From Trueperaceae bacterium (GTDB lineage Bacteria > Deinococcota > Deinococci > Deinococcales > Trueperaceae): 5,940 nt of DNA. Positions 5,816-5,940 of the stretch are shown here, in pieces. The first letter of the stretch is position 1, and the number at the start of each line of letters is the position of its first letter. The stretch lies in the NCBI GenBank assembly GCA_007128755.1, contig SKWV01000027.1:1-5940 (forward strand), read 5' to 3'. The notes beneath the pieces are model-generated. The model was not told the origin of the DNA and ran no database searches. It was given only the letters and a program-made list of their open reading frames with translations. Made by a program: the position numbers and the translations under genes.

Positions 5816-5940
5816 AGGGCACACCGGGGCCACTCGCCGGCCGCGTGATCGGCGTGTACGGCAGCGGCGGCGCGCCCTGGCACCACCTGGCGCTCGCCGC
5901 CACGCTCGGCGCCTCCGTCCGACCGGTGCGCGCGGAGGAC
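5803..5940 (+). CDS. 5' end of an unidentified gene, possibly a class I glutamine-amidotransferase-like protein (partial)
   Basis: An open frame from ATG 5803 runs to the window edge (46 codons) and overlaps the last 13 nt of the dipeptidase in another frame. This suggests translational coupling and membership of the operon. Codon use is G/C-ending like the neighbours. The start MGALKGTPGPLAGRVIGVYG is followed by GSGGAPWHHLALAATLGASV. This looks like the first beta strand, glycine-rich turn and helix of a Rossmann-like or flavodoxin-like domain. The pattern VYGSGGAPWHH is reminiscent of the biotin-protein-ligase N-terminal/class I amidotransferase-like fold, but too little is present to be sure. 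GTG 5845 is an alternative later start. I saw no ATPase Walker A motif in the part present. Confidence 0.5.
   Translation, partial: MGALKGTPGPLAGRVIGVYGSGGAPWHHLALAATLGASVRPVRAED

Overview
The window is one strand of a very GC-rich bacterial chromosome (GC-dominated third codon positions, all genes on the + strand). It carries most of a peptide-uptake operon: an IclR-type regulator, a family 5 (DppA/OppA-like) periplasmic peptide-binding protein, two DppB/DppC-type permeases and a cytoplasmic M19 'membrane dipeptidase'. The start of one more gene overlaps the dipeptidase end. The taxon cannot be fixed from sequence alone. The binding protein has a signal-peptidase-I leader with no lipobox cysteine, which fits a diderm better than a typical actinobacterium or other monoderm. 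Together with the base composition and a promoter almost abutting its start codon, this is compatible with a Deinococcota/Trueperales-like organism, but that is a low-confidence inference.

Layout. Positions 2-163 are the 3' end of an unrecognised upstream gene. Positions 164-239 are a short intergenic region with a near-consensus housekeeping promoter (TTGACA, 17 bp, TACACT). The IclR regulator follows at 240-1058. The solute-binding protein (1073-2665) starts 14 nt after it behind a good ribosome binding site. A 118-nt gap then contains a perfect 18-bp hairpin (2673-2712). Permease 1 (2784-3731) overlaps permease 2 (3724-4596) by 8 nt, and the dipeptidase (4616-5815) follows after 19 nt. A further open frame starts at 5803 and runs off the window.

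Working model (inference). The binding protein captures di- or oligopeptides in the periplasm and the two permeases form the membrane channel. The leaderless dipeptidase cleaves the imported dipeptides in the cytoplasm. The regulator, lying first in the same transcript, probably controls the whole unit and itself. No ATPase (DppD/DppF type) lies in the window, so the transporter as seen is incomplete. The hairpin after the binding-protein gene probably keeps that protein more abundant than the permeases.

I see no evidence of mobile elements, CRISPR, phage genes, tRNA or rRNA. The content is mostly an ordinary transport operon. The points worth a second look are the HxH metal motif in the dipeptidase, the promoter that decides the regulator's start, the intercistronic hairpin, the missing ATPase, and the unknown overlapping last gene.
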